Below are positions 16,498 through 26,177 of a stretch of 63,941 bases of DNA, piece by piece. This DNA is from Sphingomonas sp. (lineage in GTDB: Bacteria; Pseudomonadota; Alphaproteobacteria; Sphingomonadales; Sphingomonadaceae): assembly GCF_003248515.1 (NCBI RefSeq), contig NZ_QFOB01000017.1, forward strand, positions 1 through 63,941, read 5' to 3'. The translations under genes were made by a program, and so were the position numbers. The notes under the pieces are model-generated. The model was given only the letters and a program-made list of their open reading frames with translations, made no database searches and was not told the DNA's origin. Numbering within the stretch: the stretch's first letter is position 1; each line of letters opens with the position of its first letter.

Positions 16498-17702
16498 ACG
16501 CGCAATTGCCCGACGACGCCGAAAAGGGCATCGATGAAAGATGCCCCCAATGCGCTGGCCCTTTCCGGGGACCAGCCACGAAGGGGATCGGGCGTACAAC
16601 TGGTATCCTTGAACGGCTGTTCCAGCAGTACGGACAGACAGTCAAAGCGATCCGCCGCCCAATGCCATGCCCGGGTAACGCTGCAGGATGTCGGCTCGCC
16701 GCCGGGATAAGGCTGATGAGGTTCGTAATCGGGCGAGGTTGCGGCCCATGCGAGTTCGAACGCATGAAACAGTCTGTTCTGTCGATCCGATCCATATGGC
16801 GGCTTGAGGGGCCCCGCCAGGAAGACGCAGGGCAACTCCTCATCTCCATGGCAATCCATGAAGAAATCGACGCCGGTCGCCACCATTCGTTTCTGCACCC
16901 AATATACTTCCGGGCTGATTTCGGGGTCGGGTTCCTCCCAGCAGCGGTTCAGATCGGCGATGCCGCCATTAAGCCGCGTGAATGCGCCCCCACTGCCATC
17001 TGGGTTGATATTGGGTACCACGTGGATCACGGCCTGATCGAGCAGCGCCTTGCAAACGGAGTCCCCGGCATCGGTCAGCCGGGTCAGCAGGCCCTCCATG
17101 AAGAAGCCGCTCATCGTTTCCGACGGGTGTTGCCGCCCGATGAGCCAGCATTGTCGCTTTGCGGGGGAGGCGTCGCCCACCATCACATAATCGATATCGC
17201 TGCCCAGCAGAGTGCGGCCGAGGCTGCCGCACCGCACCATCCCGGAACGTTGCAGCGCCGCGATGAAATCGAGTTCCCGATCGATGGAATAGGGAGCCCA
17301 CTGGGCGATGTAGCAGATGTCGGATTCTCGCGTGAACTCGGCGATATAGTCGGTTCCTTCGATCCGGCCCATCACCCGGATCCAGTTCTTCCGATCGTAG
17401 GAGAGCCGAGGGCCAGTGTCGCCCCATGGGCCGGCGGCCGTACCGCCCCGCCGTGCCACCAGAGCCGCGAAACCACCAGACAAAGTGACGGCGTTGACGA
17501 AGGTTATCCGGCATTGCTTGCCGCGAGCGCCCGTTATCCTGAAGTGATAATGTCCGTCGAAATCCCCTCCGGGATCCTGTTTCAGGCCGATGCGGAGATC
17601 CTCGGGCTTATCCTGCGCCAGAATCCGCGCGCTGCCCCCAGGGATATGTGCGGTGACGGAAAAGCCGGGATCGAATGTTGCGGCGATATCGGCGACACTC
17701 AT
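16494..17702 (-). CDS. M14-family zinc carboxypeptidase, cytosolic (AGBL/Nna1-like)
   Basis: A 402-residue M14 metallopeptidase. An N-terminal beta domain (about 1-130) precedes the catalytic domain, as in cytosolic carboxypeptidase-like M14 proteins. Zinc ligands are in RQHPSETMSG (H-x-x-E) and FFMDCHGDEE; the catalytic Glu is probably in LLEQPFKD. There is no signal peptide, so it acts in the cytoplasm. Such enzymes remove C-terminal amino acids or open related amide bonds. Overlaps of 4 nt tie it to the hydantoinase B gene before it and to the SRPBCC gene after it. Confidence 0.88.
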   Translation of the reverse strand: MSVADIAATFDPGFSVTAHIPGGSARILAQDKPEDLRIGLKQDPGGDFDGHYHFRITGARGKQCRITFVNAVTLSGGFAALVARRGGTAAGPWGDTGPRLSYDRKNWIRVMGRIEGTDYIAEFTRESDICYIAQWAPYSIDRELDFIAALQRSGMVRCGSLGRTLLGSDIDYVMVGDASPAKRQCWLIGRQHPSETMSGFFMEGLLTRLTDAGDSVCKALLDQAVIHVVPNINPDGSGGAFTRLNGGIADLNRCWEEPDPEISPEVYWVQKRMVATGVDFFMDCHGDEELPCVFLAGPLKPPYGSDRQNRLFHAFELAWAATSPDYEPHQPYPGGEPTSCSVTRAWHWAADRFDCLSVLLEQPFKDTSCTPDPLRGWSPERASALGASFIDALFGVVGQLRV

Positions 17703-19408
17703 GATGCCGGCCGGCGAAGCATGGTCGTTGCCACCCAGTCGATCTCGTTACCGCTTATGGCGACACCGTAGCTCAACCTTGCCTGTTCGACGGAGACATA
17801 GCCGTCCAGCACATCCTCCAGCACTTTCGCGGGCTCCCGCCGTCTTGGGTCACCATAGCCGCCACCCCCTGCGGAATGGCATATGACGCGGTCCCCGGTG
17901 GCGACCGCGGCCCGATGAGTGCCGCCGCGGACCTCCGTCGGCGTTCCCGGGAAATAGATTGCCTGATTGGGTGCGGGCGAGCATCCACCCTGCAGCGCCC
18001 ATGGCGCGGACTTGGAGCGCTTGTTGATCGTGAGGAATTCGCCCGGGGCGGCAAAGCGGATCGTGCGGCTCAGGCCGAGACCACCGCGATGCTCACCCGC
18101 ACCACCGGAATCGGGACGTAGCTCGAATATCTCGCAGAACATCGCGCTCTTGATCTCCATCACTTCGATCGGCGTGTTTCGCACCAGCGCGCCTGAGATA
18201 TGGTTGAGTGCGTTGCCGCCGTCGTGGTCGATCGTCGCGCCCCAGCCGACCGCGTCGTTCGATCCCATTGCGAAGCGAACGCCGTCCTTCTGGCCGACCA
18301 TCATGAAGCCGAACAGGTCACCACCGGAACAGGCTGCGAGCCGCTCGGGCAGTGCCTTGGCGAGCGCCTTGTAGACCAGGTCCACCGCCACGTGCGTGCC
18401 CCATTGCGTATAAGTTGCGACCGGATAGGCGGCGGAGAAGAGGCTCCCCTCCGGTGCACGAACCTCCAGTGCGCGAAACTGGCCGGCATTGGTCGGGATT
18501 GACGGGGTTGTCAGAGATTTGAGGACAAATTTGCAGATTGTCTGGGTCAATCCCGGAGGAATGTTGATTGGTCCCCGCACGGCGGGCGATGAGCCGGCAA
18601 AGTCGAAGATGACCTTGTCCTGCTCGATTGTGACGCGGACCCGGATGGGAACCGGATCGTCGGATACGGAATCGTCATCGATGATGTCCTCCGCCTCCCA
18701 GCTTCCCTGGGGCAGCAGCGCAATGGCTGCGCGCGTCGTACGTTCGCCATGCTCCAGCATCCGCGCGATCGTGTCGTCATAGGCTCGGGCACCAAACTTC
18801 CGGTGCATTTCCTGGAGCCGTCGCTCGCCGATGCGAATGGCCGCTACCTGTGCCTCGAGATCTCCCAGAACAATATCCGGTGAGCGGGAGTTGAAGCGGA
18901 TGAGTTCGCGAAGCTCGGTGTTCAGAGCGCCTTGCCGATAGATTTTGGTGCCGTGGAAGATGAGCCCTTCCTGGTGCATGTCGGTGGAATCGAGCACATA
19001 GCCTGGATCCTTGGCGCCCAGATCCTTCCAGTGCGCGCGGATGCAGCAAAAGGCGATCAGCGTGGTTTGTGCTGCATCGAAGATTGGCGCGAACAGTGTG
19101 ACGTCCGCAGCGTGCGCCGAATTCCAATAAGGATAGTTCATGACGACGATGTCGCCGGGGTCAAGATTATCCAACCCGATATAGTCCACGCCCTTGCGGA
19201 TGGCATAATCGTTCGCACCTAGGAACATTGCCAGCCCCGGCGCGTCGGCGATCAGATCGAGATGGCGATCGTAAAGCGAGATGCCGAAGTCGAGCACTTC
19301 ATAGATGGCGGTGCTGAAGGCGGTTCGAATGAGCGTTCTCCGAACTTCCTCGGCGGCGGAGAGGAAATAGCTTCGCACCACCTCCATCCGGGGAGGAACT
19401 GCGCTCAT
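17699..19408 (-). CDS. Hydantoinase B/oxoprolinase-family subunit
   Basis: A 569-residue HyuB-type protein (N-methylhydantoinase B/5-oxoprolinase/acetone carboxylase alpha family). PYWNSAHAADVTLFAPIF, IRAHWKDLGAKDPG and GSNDAVGWGATIDHDGGNAL are family landmarks. With HyuA it forms an ATP-dependent complex that opens cyclic amides such as hydantoins or 5-oxoproline, or carboxylates ketones. The start overlaps the HyuA stop by ATGA. Neighbouring peptidases favour lactam or cyclic-amide hydrolysis over ketone carboxylation, but this is inference. Confidence 0.9.
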   Translation of the reverse strand: MSAVPPRMEVVRSYFLSAAEEVRRTLIRTAFSTAIYEVLDFGISLYDRHLDLIADAPGLAMFLGANDYAIRKGVDYIGLDNLDPGDIVVMNYPYWNSAHAADVTLFAPIFDAAQTTLIAFCCIRAHWKDLGAKDPGYVLDSTDMHQEGLIFHGTKIYRQGALNTELRELIRFNSRSPDIVLGDLEAQVAAIRIGERRLQEMHRKFGARAYDDTIARMLEHGERTTRAAIALLPQGSWEAEDIIDDDSVSDDPVPIRVRVTIEQDKVIFDFAGSSPAVRGPINIPPGLTQTICKFVLKSLTTPSIPTNAGQFRALEVRAPEGSLFSAAYPVATYTQWGTHVAVDLVYKALAKALPERLAACSGGDLFGFMMVGQKDGVRFAMGSNDAVGWGATIDHDGGNALNHISGALVRNTPIEVMEIKSAMFCEIFELRPDSGGAGEHRGGLGLSRTIRFAAPGEFLTINKRSKSAPWALQGGCSPAPNQAIYFPGTPTEVRGGTHRAAVATGDRVICHSAGGGGYGDPRRREPAKVLEDVLDGYVSVEQARLSYGVAISGNEIDWVATTMLRRPAS

Positions 19409-21447
19409 GGTTTCGCCTGCGTGACGATGATGTTTCCCATGCGATCAATCTCCGCGTGCTGGTCGGAATGGATGACGGTGGTGGAGGTCGCTTCCTCGAT
19501 GATCGCAGGGCCGGCCAGCACGTGGCCCGGCCGGAGTTTCTCGCGATCGAACACATTGAAGGAAACGCGGCTCCGGAGAGCAAAGCAGAAGCCGTCCCTG
19601 GGCGTTTTCAGGGCGTCGACGAGCTTGGTGGCCGCGCGGCTATCATTTGCAAAGGGCGGCTTATCCAGATTGGCGTTCGCGCAGGCGCGCAGGGTTACGA
19701 TTTGGATCGCCGCATTCGGAATGGCATGCCCGTAAATCTGGAGATGGCGCGCAATGAAGCTCTCGGCGATCGCGGCTGCATCCTGGGTAGGCGCAAAAGG
19801 CACCTCCAGCACATTTTCCTGGCCGGCATAACGGCATTGCACCAGCAGCGTGATCGAAAGGTCTGCCGGATCGAAGCCCTGACCGGCAAGCGTTTCGGTC
19901 ACGCGCCGGGATACAGTCTCTGCATGGGCGTGATAACGCGGCAGCGCGGCTTCAGACAGCGTGATGATATCTGTCTGGGCGAACTCCGACACCACATCCG
20001 AGAGAAGCATGCCGCGAGCCGAAAATGCAGCCGGCAGGGTTGGAACGATAAGTTCGGCAATTTCCAGTTCGCGCATCAGCAATGGGGCGATCAGCGGCCC
20101 GGCTCCGCCAAAGGCCAGGAAGGCGAAGTCAGACGGATCCTTGCCCCGTTCGACGGTGATTTCGCGGATCGCACCAACCGTGCGCGCGACGAGAATGTCG
20201 AAAATTCCAGCCGCCGCGTCGTCGATCGAAAGGCCGAGCGGCGCCGCGACGCATCGGTCGAGCCCGGCCCGGCTGCCCTCGGCATCCAATGGCATCCGGC
20301 CGCCGAGGAAGCCGCCGGGATCCATATATCCCAGAATGATAGCGGCGTCCGTGGTCGTTGGCTCGACGCCGCCCTTGCGGAAGGCGATCGGCCCCGGATC
20401 CGCCCCGGCGCTGCGCGGACCGACCTCGAGCATGCCGTCCGTAGCGGACGCTATCGAGCCGCCGCCCGCACCGATACATCGGATATCGAAGATCGGTATC
20501 AGCAAGGGGAGACTTTCGAGCGACGCCTGTAGCGCGACGCTGGGCTGGAAATCCTCCACCACACTCGTGTCGAGACTGGTTCCCCCATAATCGAGTGTAA
20601 TCACCCGCGGGCGATCGATCGCGCGGGCAAGCTCCGTCGCCCCGACGATACCGCCGGCCGGGCCGGACATCACGGTGAAGATGGGGGCCCGCATGGCGAG
20701 TTCCGCGGTGGTTGCGCCACCGCTGGACCGCATCACGAGAAACTGTCCGGTAAAGCCCAGTCGTTCGAGGCCATTCCGCAATTCGCCGATATAGCGTTTG
20801 AAGATCGGCCGGATGTAGGCGTCGAGCACAGTCGTCATGCCGCGCTCATACTCCCTATATTCCCGGCAGATTTCGGATGAAACCGAGACAGCGAGCTCGG
20901 GAAACTCGCGTCTCAGAATTTGAGCGATCGCCGCTTCGTGCGCGGGGTTCACGTAGGAATGCAGGAGCGTGACGGCCACGGCGCTCACGTCTTGTGCGGC
21001 GAGTGCGCGCGCAGCCGTGCGCACAGCATCCTCGTCCAGCGGGATGAGCTCGCATCCGCTGGCATCAAGCCGACCGGCAATGCCATGGCGATGGCGCCTC
21101 GCCACGAGCGGCGCTGGCTTCTCGTAGGCGAAATCATACATGTGCGCGGACGGGGTGTTGGCGCGCCCGATCTCCAGAACGTCGCGGAAGCCCGCATTCG
21201 TGATGAAGCCGGTGCGCGCGCCCTTGCGCTCGATGATCGCGTTGAGCGGTAGGGTGGTGCCGTGAACGAAAATGTCCGTCTGATCGAGCGGAGTGCCGAG
21301 CAGACGAACCGCCTCGATGACGCCATCGGCTGGCCGCGACGGCGTCGTCGCAGCCTTGGCGATCTTGAGAGTGCCCGAGGTGCAGTCGAGTTGAACCGCG
21401 TCGACAAATGTGCCCCCGATATCAATCGCGATCCGATAACGGGCCAT
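19405..21447 (-). CDS. Hydantoinase A/oxoprolinase-family ATPase subunit
   Basis: A 680-residue HyuA-type protein. The N-terminal IDIGGTFVDAVQLD and internal VMSGPAGGIVGA and LDYGGTSLDTSVV are the phosphate and adenosine motifs of the ASKHA fold, so ATP is used to activate the amide substrate. It has a GAAGG ribosome site. It heads HyuA-HyuB-M14-SRPBCC, each joined by 4-nt overlaps, and follows the TauD-like dioxygenase by 77 nt, so it is probably in the same transcript as the MFS transporter at 23637. Confidence 0.91.
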   Translation of the reverse strand: MARYRIAIDIGGTFVDAVQLDCTSGTLKIAKAATTPSRPADGVIEAVRLLGTPLDQTDIFVHGTTLPLNAIIERKGARTGFITNAGFRDVLEIGRANTPSAHMYDFAYEKPAPLVARRHRHGIAGRLDASGCELIPLDEDAVRTAARALAAQDVSAVAVTLLHSYVNPAHEAAIAQILRREFPELAVSVSSEICREYREYERGMTTVLDAYIRPIFKRYIGELRNGLERLGFTGQFLVMRSSGGATTAELAMRAPIFTVMSGPAGGIVGATELARAIDRPRVITLDYGGTSLDTSVVEDFQPSVALQASLESLPLLIPIFDIRCIGAGGGSIASATDGMLEVGPRSAGADPGPIAFRKGGVEPTTTDAAIILGYMDPGGFLGGRMPLDAEGSRAGLDRCVAAPLGLSIDDAAAGIFDILVARTVGAIREITVERGKDPSDFAFLAFGGAGPLIAPLLMRELEIAELIVPTLPAAFSARGMLLSDVVSEFAQTDIITLSEAALPRYHAHAETVSRRVTETLAGQGFDPADLSITLLVQCRYAGQENVLEVPFAPTQDAAAIAESFIARHLQIYGHAIPNAAIQIVTLRACANANLDKPPFANDSRAATKLVDALKTPRDGFCFALRSRVSFNVFDREKLRPGHVLAGPAIIEEATSTTVIHSDQHAEIDRMGNIIVTQAKP

Positions 21448-21524
21448 CGAATACCTTCGCTTTATATGGAGGGTTGAGGGGCGCGCGTGCGCTTTCCGTC
21501 AGCGCGTGTGCTACTACACGTTGG

Positions 21525-22364
21525 CTATAATGATCCCGTCCGATCCTCGATCTGGATACGGTAGCCGGCACAGGCGCGAGGCGGGCAATTCCATATCGAT
21601 AGATGCTGCGTGCACCGATTGTCCCACAGGACCAGCGTGCCGGGTTCCCATTCGAACCTCACCTGAAAATAGGCGTTGGCGATGTGATCGAACAGGAAGT
21701 CGAGGATCGCGCGGCTCTCCTGTGGCGAAACGCCGACGATCCGATCCGTGAAAACACTGTTCACATAGAGCGCCTTGCGACCGGTGACAGGGTGCGCCCG
21801 GATAACGGGATGGATGGCGGTAGGGTCGGGAATGGAAGGCTTGTACCGGCTGAGCCGGCCATCATGCATTGCGGAAAGGTCCGCGAGATAGGTCTGCATC
21901 GACGTCGACAGCGCATCATGGGCGGAATACATGCTGGCAAAAGCCAGCATGCCCCCCATTGGGGGAACCGTGTCCAGATAAAGGCCGCTTACGATGGGAG
22001 GCTCAGGCAGCCAGGAGGAGTCACTGTGCCATTCTTCGGACAGCACATGATCGGAGGTCGTATCAGACGAGAAGCGCCGGACCTCGGGATGTTCGGGCAC
22101 GCCATATTTCGCATCGGCATCCATCGGCCCCAACCGATCGCCGAGCCGCTTGATCGTGGCGGCGTCCAGCGTCTGGTTTCGCAGGACCAGAACCAGATGC
22201 TCCTCCAGAGCGCGGATCAGATCGTCTGCACTGTGATCGATTGGTGCGGCAGGATTGAGAAGATCCACGAAGGCGCCGATGCGTGGAGTAATGGGCGTAA
22301 CCGTTATGGTGGACGACGTTATCGGGGGGGGCGAATTTCGCATCGCGATGGGGACGGTGGACAT
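21525..22364 (-). CDS. TauD/TfdA-family 2-oxoglutarate Fe(II) dioxygenase (copy A)
   Basis: A 279-residue protein with the iron facial triad WHSDSSW (His-x-Asp) and the distal His in TLVLWDNRCTQHLSIWN, plus the C-terminal Arg region that binds 2-oxoglutarate (GYRIQIEDR). The family hydroxylates sulfonates, aryloxyalkanoates and other small acids, often splitting C-heteroatom bonds. It starts 4 nt after the MFS stop. It is clearly related to copy B at 26178-26972 across the divergent promoter: both share the ESRAI, VANxYF and VLWDNRCTQHL segments. Confidence 0.92.
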   Translation of the reverse strand: MSTVPIAMRNSPPPITSSTITVTPITPRIGAFVDLLNPAAPIDHSADDLIRALEEHLVLVLRNQTLDAATIKRLGDRLGPMDADAKYGVPEHPEVRRFSSDTTSDHVLSEEWHSDSSWLPEPPIVSGLYLDTVPPMGGMLAFASMYSAHDALSTSMQTYLADLSAMHDGRLSRYKPSIPDPTAIHPVIRAHPVTGRKALYVNSVFTDRIVGVSPQESRAILDFLFDHIANAYFQVRFEWEPGTLVLWDNRCTQHLSIWNCPPRACAGYRIQIEDRTGSL

Positions 22365-22368
22365 GACG

Positions 22369-23637
22369 CTAGGCTCCGGCTGCTGCGTGCTGACCGGCAG
22401 CGACATGTCGCGCGCACAGCCAGAACATCGCCGCGCCGCCAAAATAGCTAACCAAGCTGAGCATCATCGCGCGCTCAAGGCTATTCGCGCCGCCAGCCCA
22501 TCCAAATGTATCACTCATGAGCCCGACGAGGGGCGGCCCCAGCCCATAACCCATGAGATAAATGATCGCGCCGGACACGGCAGCCGCGCTCGACCGCAAC
22601 TGGGGCCCGGCAAGTAGCTGGACCAGCGCGTAATATGGCGGAACAATCGCCAACTGCAGGAAAGAAACCGGAACGACCAGAAACAGGGCGGCACCGAACG
22701 ACGAAGACGACAGAAAGGCGAAATTGGCAGGCACGCTCAGCAGCAGGATGATGACCAGCATATAGGCCGGCCAGCGCGGATCGAGGCGTGCCAGCCGATC
22801 CGAGATCAGCCCCGCGACCAGAGGGATCAGGATCGCCAGACATCCGTGGATGATGCCGTAGGTGCGGCCTACCTCACCGGGGCTCACATGAAATTTGCGG
22901 ATGAAGAAGGCCGGACCCCATGCGGTGAATGAACTGAGCGCGATCGAACTCAGGCCGATGCCGGCACACAGCAATGCAAAGGCGGGCCGCCGAAAAAGAG
23001 TGGATATCCGGGTCGCGATCGAGCTCGATGGTGCGACGCCTACGATATGTGCGGTGGGCCGGGGCAAGGCCAAGGCGATCGCCAGTGAGATGAACAAGCC
23101 AGCGGCGCCTCCGACCAAAAAGACGCATCGCCACCCGAACGCGTCGGTCAGCCAGCCGCCCGCGAGCAGCGCGGTGGCAGCGCCGATATTGGATCCCATC
23201 ACGATTACCGACAGGACGGTCGCCAGACGCTTTACTCCGAATGCATCGGCCGCGAGCGCGTTTATGCTGGGGCCACCGCCTCCCTCTCCGGCACCTACCC
23301 CGAACCGCCCCAGCGCCATCGTCGCGAAGCCGGTCGCGAGACCGCACAAGGCGGTCATCAGCGACCAGAAGCCCATAGCCCAGGCCAGCACGGCAGCCCT
23401 TCGCCCTTTATCGGCAAAGCTCGCCATGGGGATGGAGACGATCGCGAAGAGGATTGCGAAAGCGGGTCCCACAAGCAGGCCGACCTGCGTGTCCGTGAGC
23501 GCGAGCTCCCGCTTCATCGGTTCCAGGATGATCGGGAAGATCGAGCGATCGTAGGAGTTCAGGAATGACGCTGAAGACAAAAGTGCCAGCGTCATGGCCG
23601 GACGAACGAGCGGCGAGGTGTCGTCTGAGTTGCTCAT
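22369..23637 (-). CDS. Major facilitator superfamily transporter
   Basis: A 422-residue protein with about twelve membrane helices when started at MSNSDD (23637). Early landmarks are SFLNSYDRSIFPIILEPMK in helix 1 and SIPMASFADKGRRAAVLAWA in the loop 2-3 signature, like organic-anion MFS carriers of catabolic clusters. It leads the minus-strand operon MFS-TauD-HyuA-HyuB-M14-SRPBCC and is divergent from TBDR 2. The operator-promoter at 23796-23830 probably controls both directions. Confidence 0.9.
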   Translation of the reverse strand: MSNSDDTSPLVRPAMTLALLSSASFLNSYDRSIFPIILEPMKRELALTDTQVGLLVGPAFAILFAIVSIPMASFADKGRRAAVLAWAMGFWSLMTALCGLATGFATMALGRFGVGAGEGGGGPSINALAADAFGVKRLATVLSVIVMGSNIGAATALLAGGWLTDAFGWRCVFLVGGAAGLFISLAIALALPRPTAHIVGVAPSSSIATRISTLFRRPAFALLCAGIGLSSIALSSFTAWGPAFFIRKFHVSPGEVGRTYGIIHGCLAILIPLVAGLISDRLARLDPRWPAYMLVIILLLSVPANFAFLSSSSFGAALFLVVPVSFLQLAIVPPYYALVQLLAGPQLRSSAAAVSGAIIYLMGYGLGPPLVGLMSDTFGWAGGANSLERAMMLSLVSYFGGAAMFWLCARHVAAGQHAAAGA

Positions 23638-23795
23638 GGATTCCCGGACCGCCCTCGCGCAATGGGATCGACACATCGTCGCAACAGATAATACACACTG
23701 ATCAGGCCGGATCAAATGCAATAAAAATCTATTAATATCATATATTTATATTCGGGCCAATGCGAATTTCCGAGGGAATTCCTCTAAAAAAGACA

Positions 23796-23830
23796 TTGAT
23801 ATTGCACTATACCGATCAGTGTAATAAATT
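23796..23830. promoter_or_regulatory. Divergent promoter pair sharing one TetR-type operator
   Basis: CACTATACCGATCAGTG (23805-23821) matches the operator family with three mismatches in its right half. Rightward, TTGCAC (23802-23807)-N17-TAAATT (23825-23830) faces TBDR 2. Leftward, TTACAC (23824-23819)-N17-TATCAA (23801-23796) faces the MFS operon. Both spacers contain the same operator. The flanks are AT-rich and otherwise empty from 23638 to 24017, apart from an isolated CACTGATC half-site near 23697. Confidence 0.72.
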
Positions 23831-24017
23831 TCGATTCGACAAGGTTTGAGTTTGACCCCGTCGGGCTGTTTCGCCAATACATGAAATATTAACATATTTA
23901 TCTTCGATAATATGGAGTATTTTTCATAAAATATCGCGCAAAATAACTTATTAGTGAAGTATATTTGCATATTTGTTGGAGTAAAAATACCATTTTGCTA
24001 TAAAATATGGGGCAGAC

Positions 24018-26135
24018 ATGGGGGTAAGGTTGTTCGGGTCATCCGGTTGTGCCTGCTTCGGAGCCGTGATTGTTATCGCTTCTTGCCCCGCTAGCGCCCA
24101 ATTTCCTGTGGATTTACTGGGTGTGAAGTCAGATTATTCGTCTGATTCCGCCGACGATCTGATCGTCACCGGACAGAAGCGGGACGAGCCGCTCCAGAAG
24201 ACGCCCATTTCCGTGAGCGTATTGTCCGAACACGATATCGAAACGCGTGGAGTCAATACCGCTCAGGATGTTGCGCGGCTGACGCCCAACTTCGTCATCG
24301 ACAATCATTATCGGCCGGGCACGCAGAACATATCTTTTCGGGGATTCACCAACGTGACCGGGGGCAAGCCGCCTTTTGCGGTGGTGGTCGATGGAGTACA
24401 GGAGCCCAGCCAGGAATATCTATTGCAGCAGTTGTTCGACGTGCAGCAGATCGAGGTGCTGCGTGGGCCGCAAGGTATTCTCTACGGTGCGGGTGCGATC
24501 GCCGGAGCGATAAATATCGTCACAAAGAAGCCGACCAATGATTTCGAAGCCGAGATGAAGGTGGGGGCGTTCGAAGGCAACGACTTCACTACATCCGGTA
24601 GCATCAGCGGTCCTCTCAAGGGCGATGTCGCGATGTTTCGTGTCGCGGGCTATGTGAAGAGTTTTCGTGGCTTGATCCAGGACGTGACGACCAATGCCTA
24701 TGTCGATCGGTCGACGGACTATGGCGTGCAAGGGCGACTGATCCTGCAACCGGCGGTCAACACATCGATTGATCTGCGTGTACGCTATTTCCGTCAGAAT
24801 TCGGGCGGCCTTTGGCTTTTGCGAACTCCGGCGGCCCTGATCGACACCTATTCACAACTCCCGAACGGAGACATTGACGGCTTCCAGCACCGGCACGTCA
24901 CGAACGTTTCCGGTACGGTGAAGCATGATTTCGGGGGCGTGACGTTCACGTCGATCTCGGGCTATCAATCGGGCAAGACGTACGGCATCGCCGACGGTGA
25001 TTTCACGGCATCGCCCACGACCGCCGAGAAGATTATCTACAATGTCGATATCCTTAACCAGGAGCTTCGTCTGACTTCCAGCGACGATCACCGTTTCAGC
25101 TGGTTGATCAGCGCGTTCGGGCAGAAGCTCAGGGTGCTAGACGTCAATGCTTATGGTCCTGTCGTGTCGCCGGGAAACTACGCCTTTGCGGCGCCGATTG
25201 CATCCAATCGTTATCGAAGTGAGCTATGGGCGCTTGCTGCTGAGGCGCGCTACAAGCTGACCGATCAACTCACCGTGATTGCTGGCGGACGCTACGATCA
25301 TGATGAGGAAAGCGCACGGGATCTCACGCTTAACGTGCTAAACAAGAAGGGATTTTCGGAATTCCAGCCGAAGGTTAGCCTGACTTATCAGGCAACGGAC
25401 GCCCTGTTGGTATACGGGGATTATTCGCGCGGCTTTCGCTCCGGCGGCTTTAATCCCAACAGCCCTATCGGCGCGCGCCAATATACGAACGAAACTTCGG
25501 ATACATTCGAGATCGGCGAAAAGTCCAGCTTTTTCAACGACCGTCTGATTCTCAATGCGGCAGCTTATTATACCCGCTACCGCAACGAGCAGTTCATCTA
25601 TGCGGTGCCGCTGCCTCAGGGAAATTATTCATCCATCGCAAACATACCGCGGTCGCGAAGCTATGGCGGAGAGGTTGAGGCTCAGGCCGCCGTCACGAGG
25701 CGGCTTAGGTTCAATTCCTCTTTTGGCTATTCGCCTACGCAGATACGAGAATTCCCGGTTGCGGGCTATCCTGTAGGTGCATTCGTGAACAAATATGTTC
25801 CCCGAATCTACAAATATACGATCGGCAGTGGTGGTGAATATACGGCACCGATCAGCGATAATATGAATTTACTTGCCCGCCTGGATGTCTCGCACCGTAG
25901 CCGGGTCTTCTATAATGTCGTCAATACGGTGAAGGCAGGCCCGAAAACGTTCGTTGATGGCCGGATTCAGATCAACTCGACGGAAAGATGGTCGGCCGCT
26001 TTGGTCGGACGCAACATCTTCAACGAGCGGACCAATGCTGCCGTTGGCGGCAGCCCGTTTCTAGCGCCGGCGACCATTTCGCGCAGCTATAACGAGCCGA
26101 GGCAACTTGGTGTCGAATTTCAGTTGAAGCTTTGA
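24018..26135 (+). CDS. TonB-dependent receptor 2
   Basis: A 705-residue receptor with a signal peptide ending near PASAQ, TonB-box-like DDLIVTGQKR, plug motifs QKTPISVSVLSEHDIETRGV and VEVLRGPQGILYGAGAIAGAIN, and a barrel ending VEFQLKL. The plug is of the type common in sphingomonad receptors for aromatics, vitamins or small organic molecules. It has a GGGGC ribosome site, is preceded by the shared operator and is followed 42 nt later by TauD copy B, with which it forms a short operon. Confidence 0.95.
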   Translation: MGVRLFGSSGCACFGAVIVIASCPASAQFPVDLLGVKSDYSSDSADDLIVTGQKRDEPLQKTPISVSVLSEHDIETRGVNTAQDVARLTPNFVIDNHYRPGTQNISFRGFTNVTGGKPPFAVVVDGVQEPSQEYLLQQLFDVQQIEVLRGPQGILYGAGAIAGAINIVTKKPTNDFEAEMKVGAFEGNDFTTSGSISGPLKGDVAMFRVAGYVKSFRGLIQDVTTNAYVDRSTDYGVQGRLILQPAVNTSIDLRVRYFRQNSGGLWLLRTPAALIDTYSQLPNGDIDGFQHRHVTNVSGTVKHDFGGVTFTSISGYQSGKTYGIADGDFTASPTTAEKIIYNVDILNQELRLTSSDDHRFSWLISAFGQKLRVLDVNAYGPVVSPGNYAFAAPIASNRYRSELWALAAEARYKLTDQLTVIAGGRYDHDEESARDLTLNVLNKKGFSEFQPKVSLTYQATDALLVYGDYSRGFRSGGFNPNSPIGARQYTNETSDTFEIGEKSSFFNDRLILNAAAYYTRYRNEQFIYAVPLPQGNYSSIANIPRSRSYGGEVEAQAAVTRRLRFNSSFGYSPTQIREFPVAGYPVGAFVNKYVPRIYKYTIGSGGEYTAPISDNMNLLARLDVSHRSRVFYNVVNTVKAGPKTFVDGRIQINSTERWSAALVGRNIFNERTNAAVGGSPFLAPATISRSYNEPRQLGVEFQLKL

Positions 26136-26177
26136 TGCCGGTTCGCCGCACAGGCTGGGCCTTTGGAAAGGATGTGC

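Noticed and set aside
17699..21447. Acetone carboxylase or acetophenone carboxylase
   Set aside because: Only the two HyuA/HyuB-type subunits are present without the small gamma subunit, and the neighbours are peptidases, so a hydantoinase/oxoprolinase role is more likely.
21490..21515. Possible eighth operator (CTACTACACGTTGG) before the hydantoinase A gene
   Set aside because: Only one half-site matches; the other half shows almost no symmetry, and the gene can be served by the upstream shared promoter at 23796-23830.
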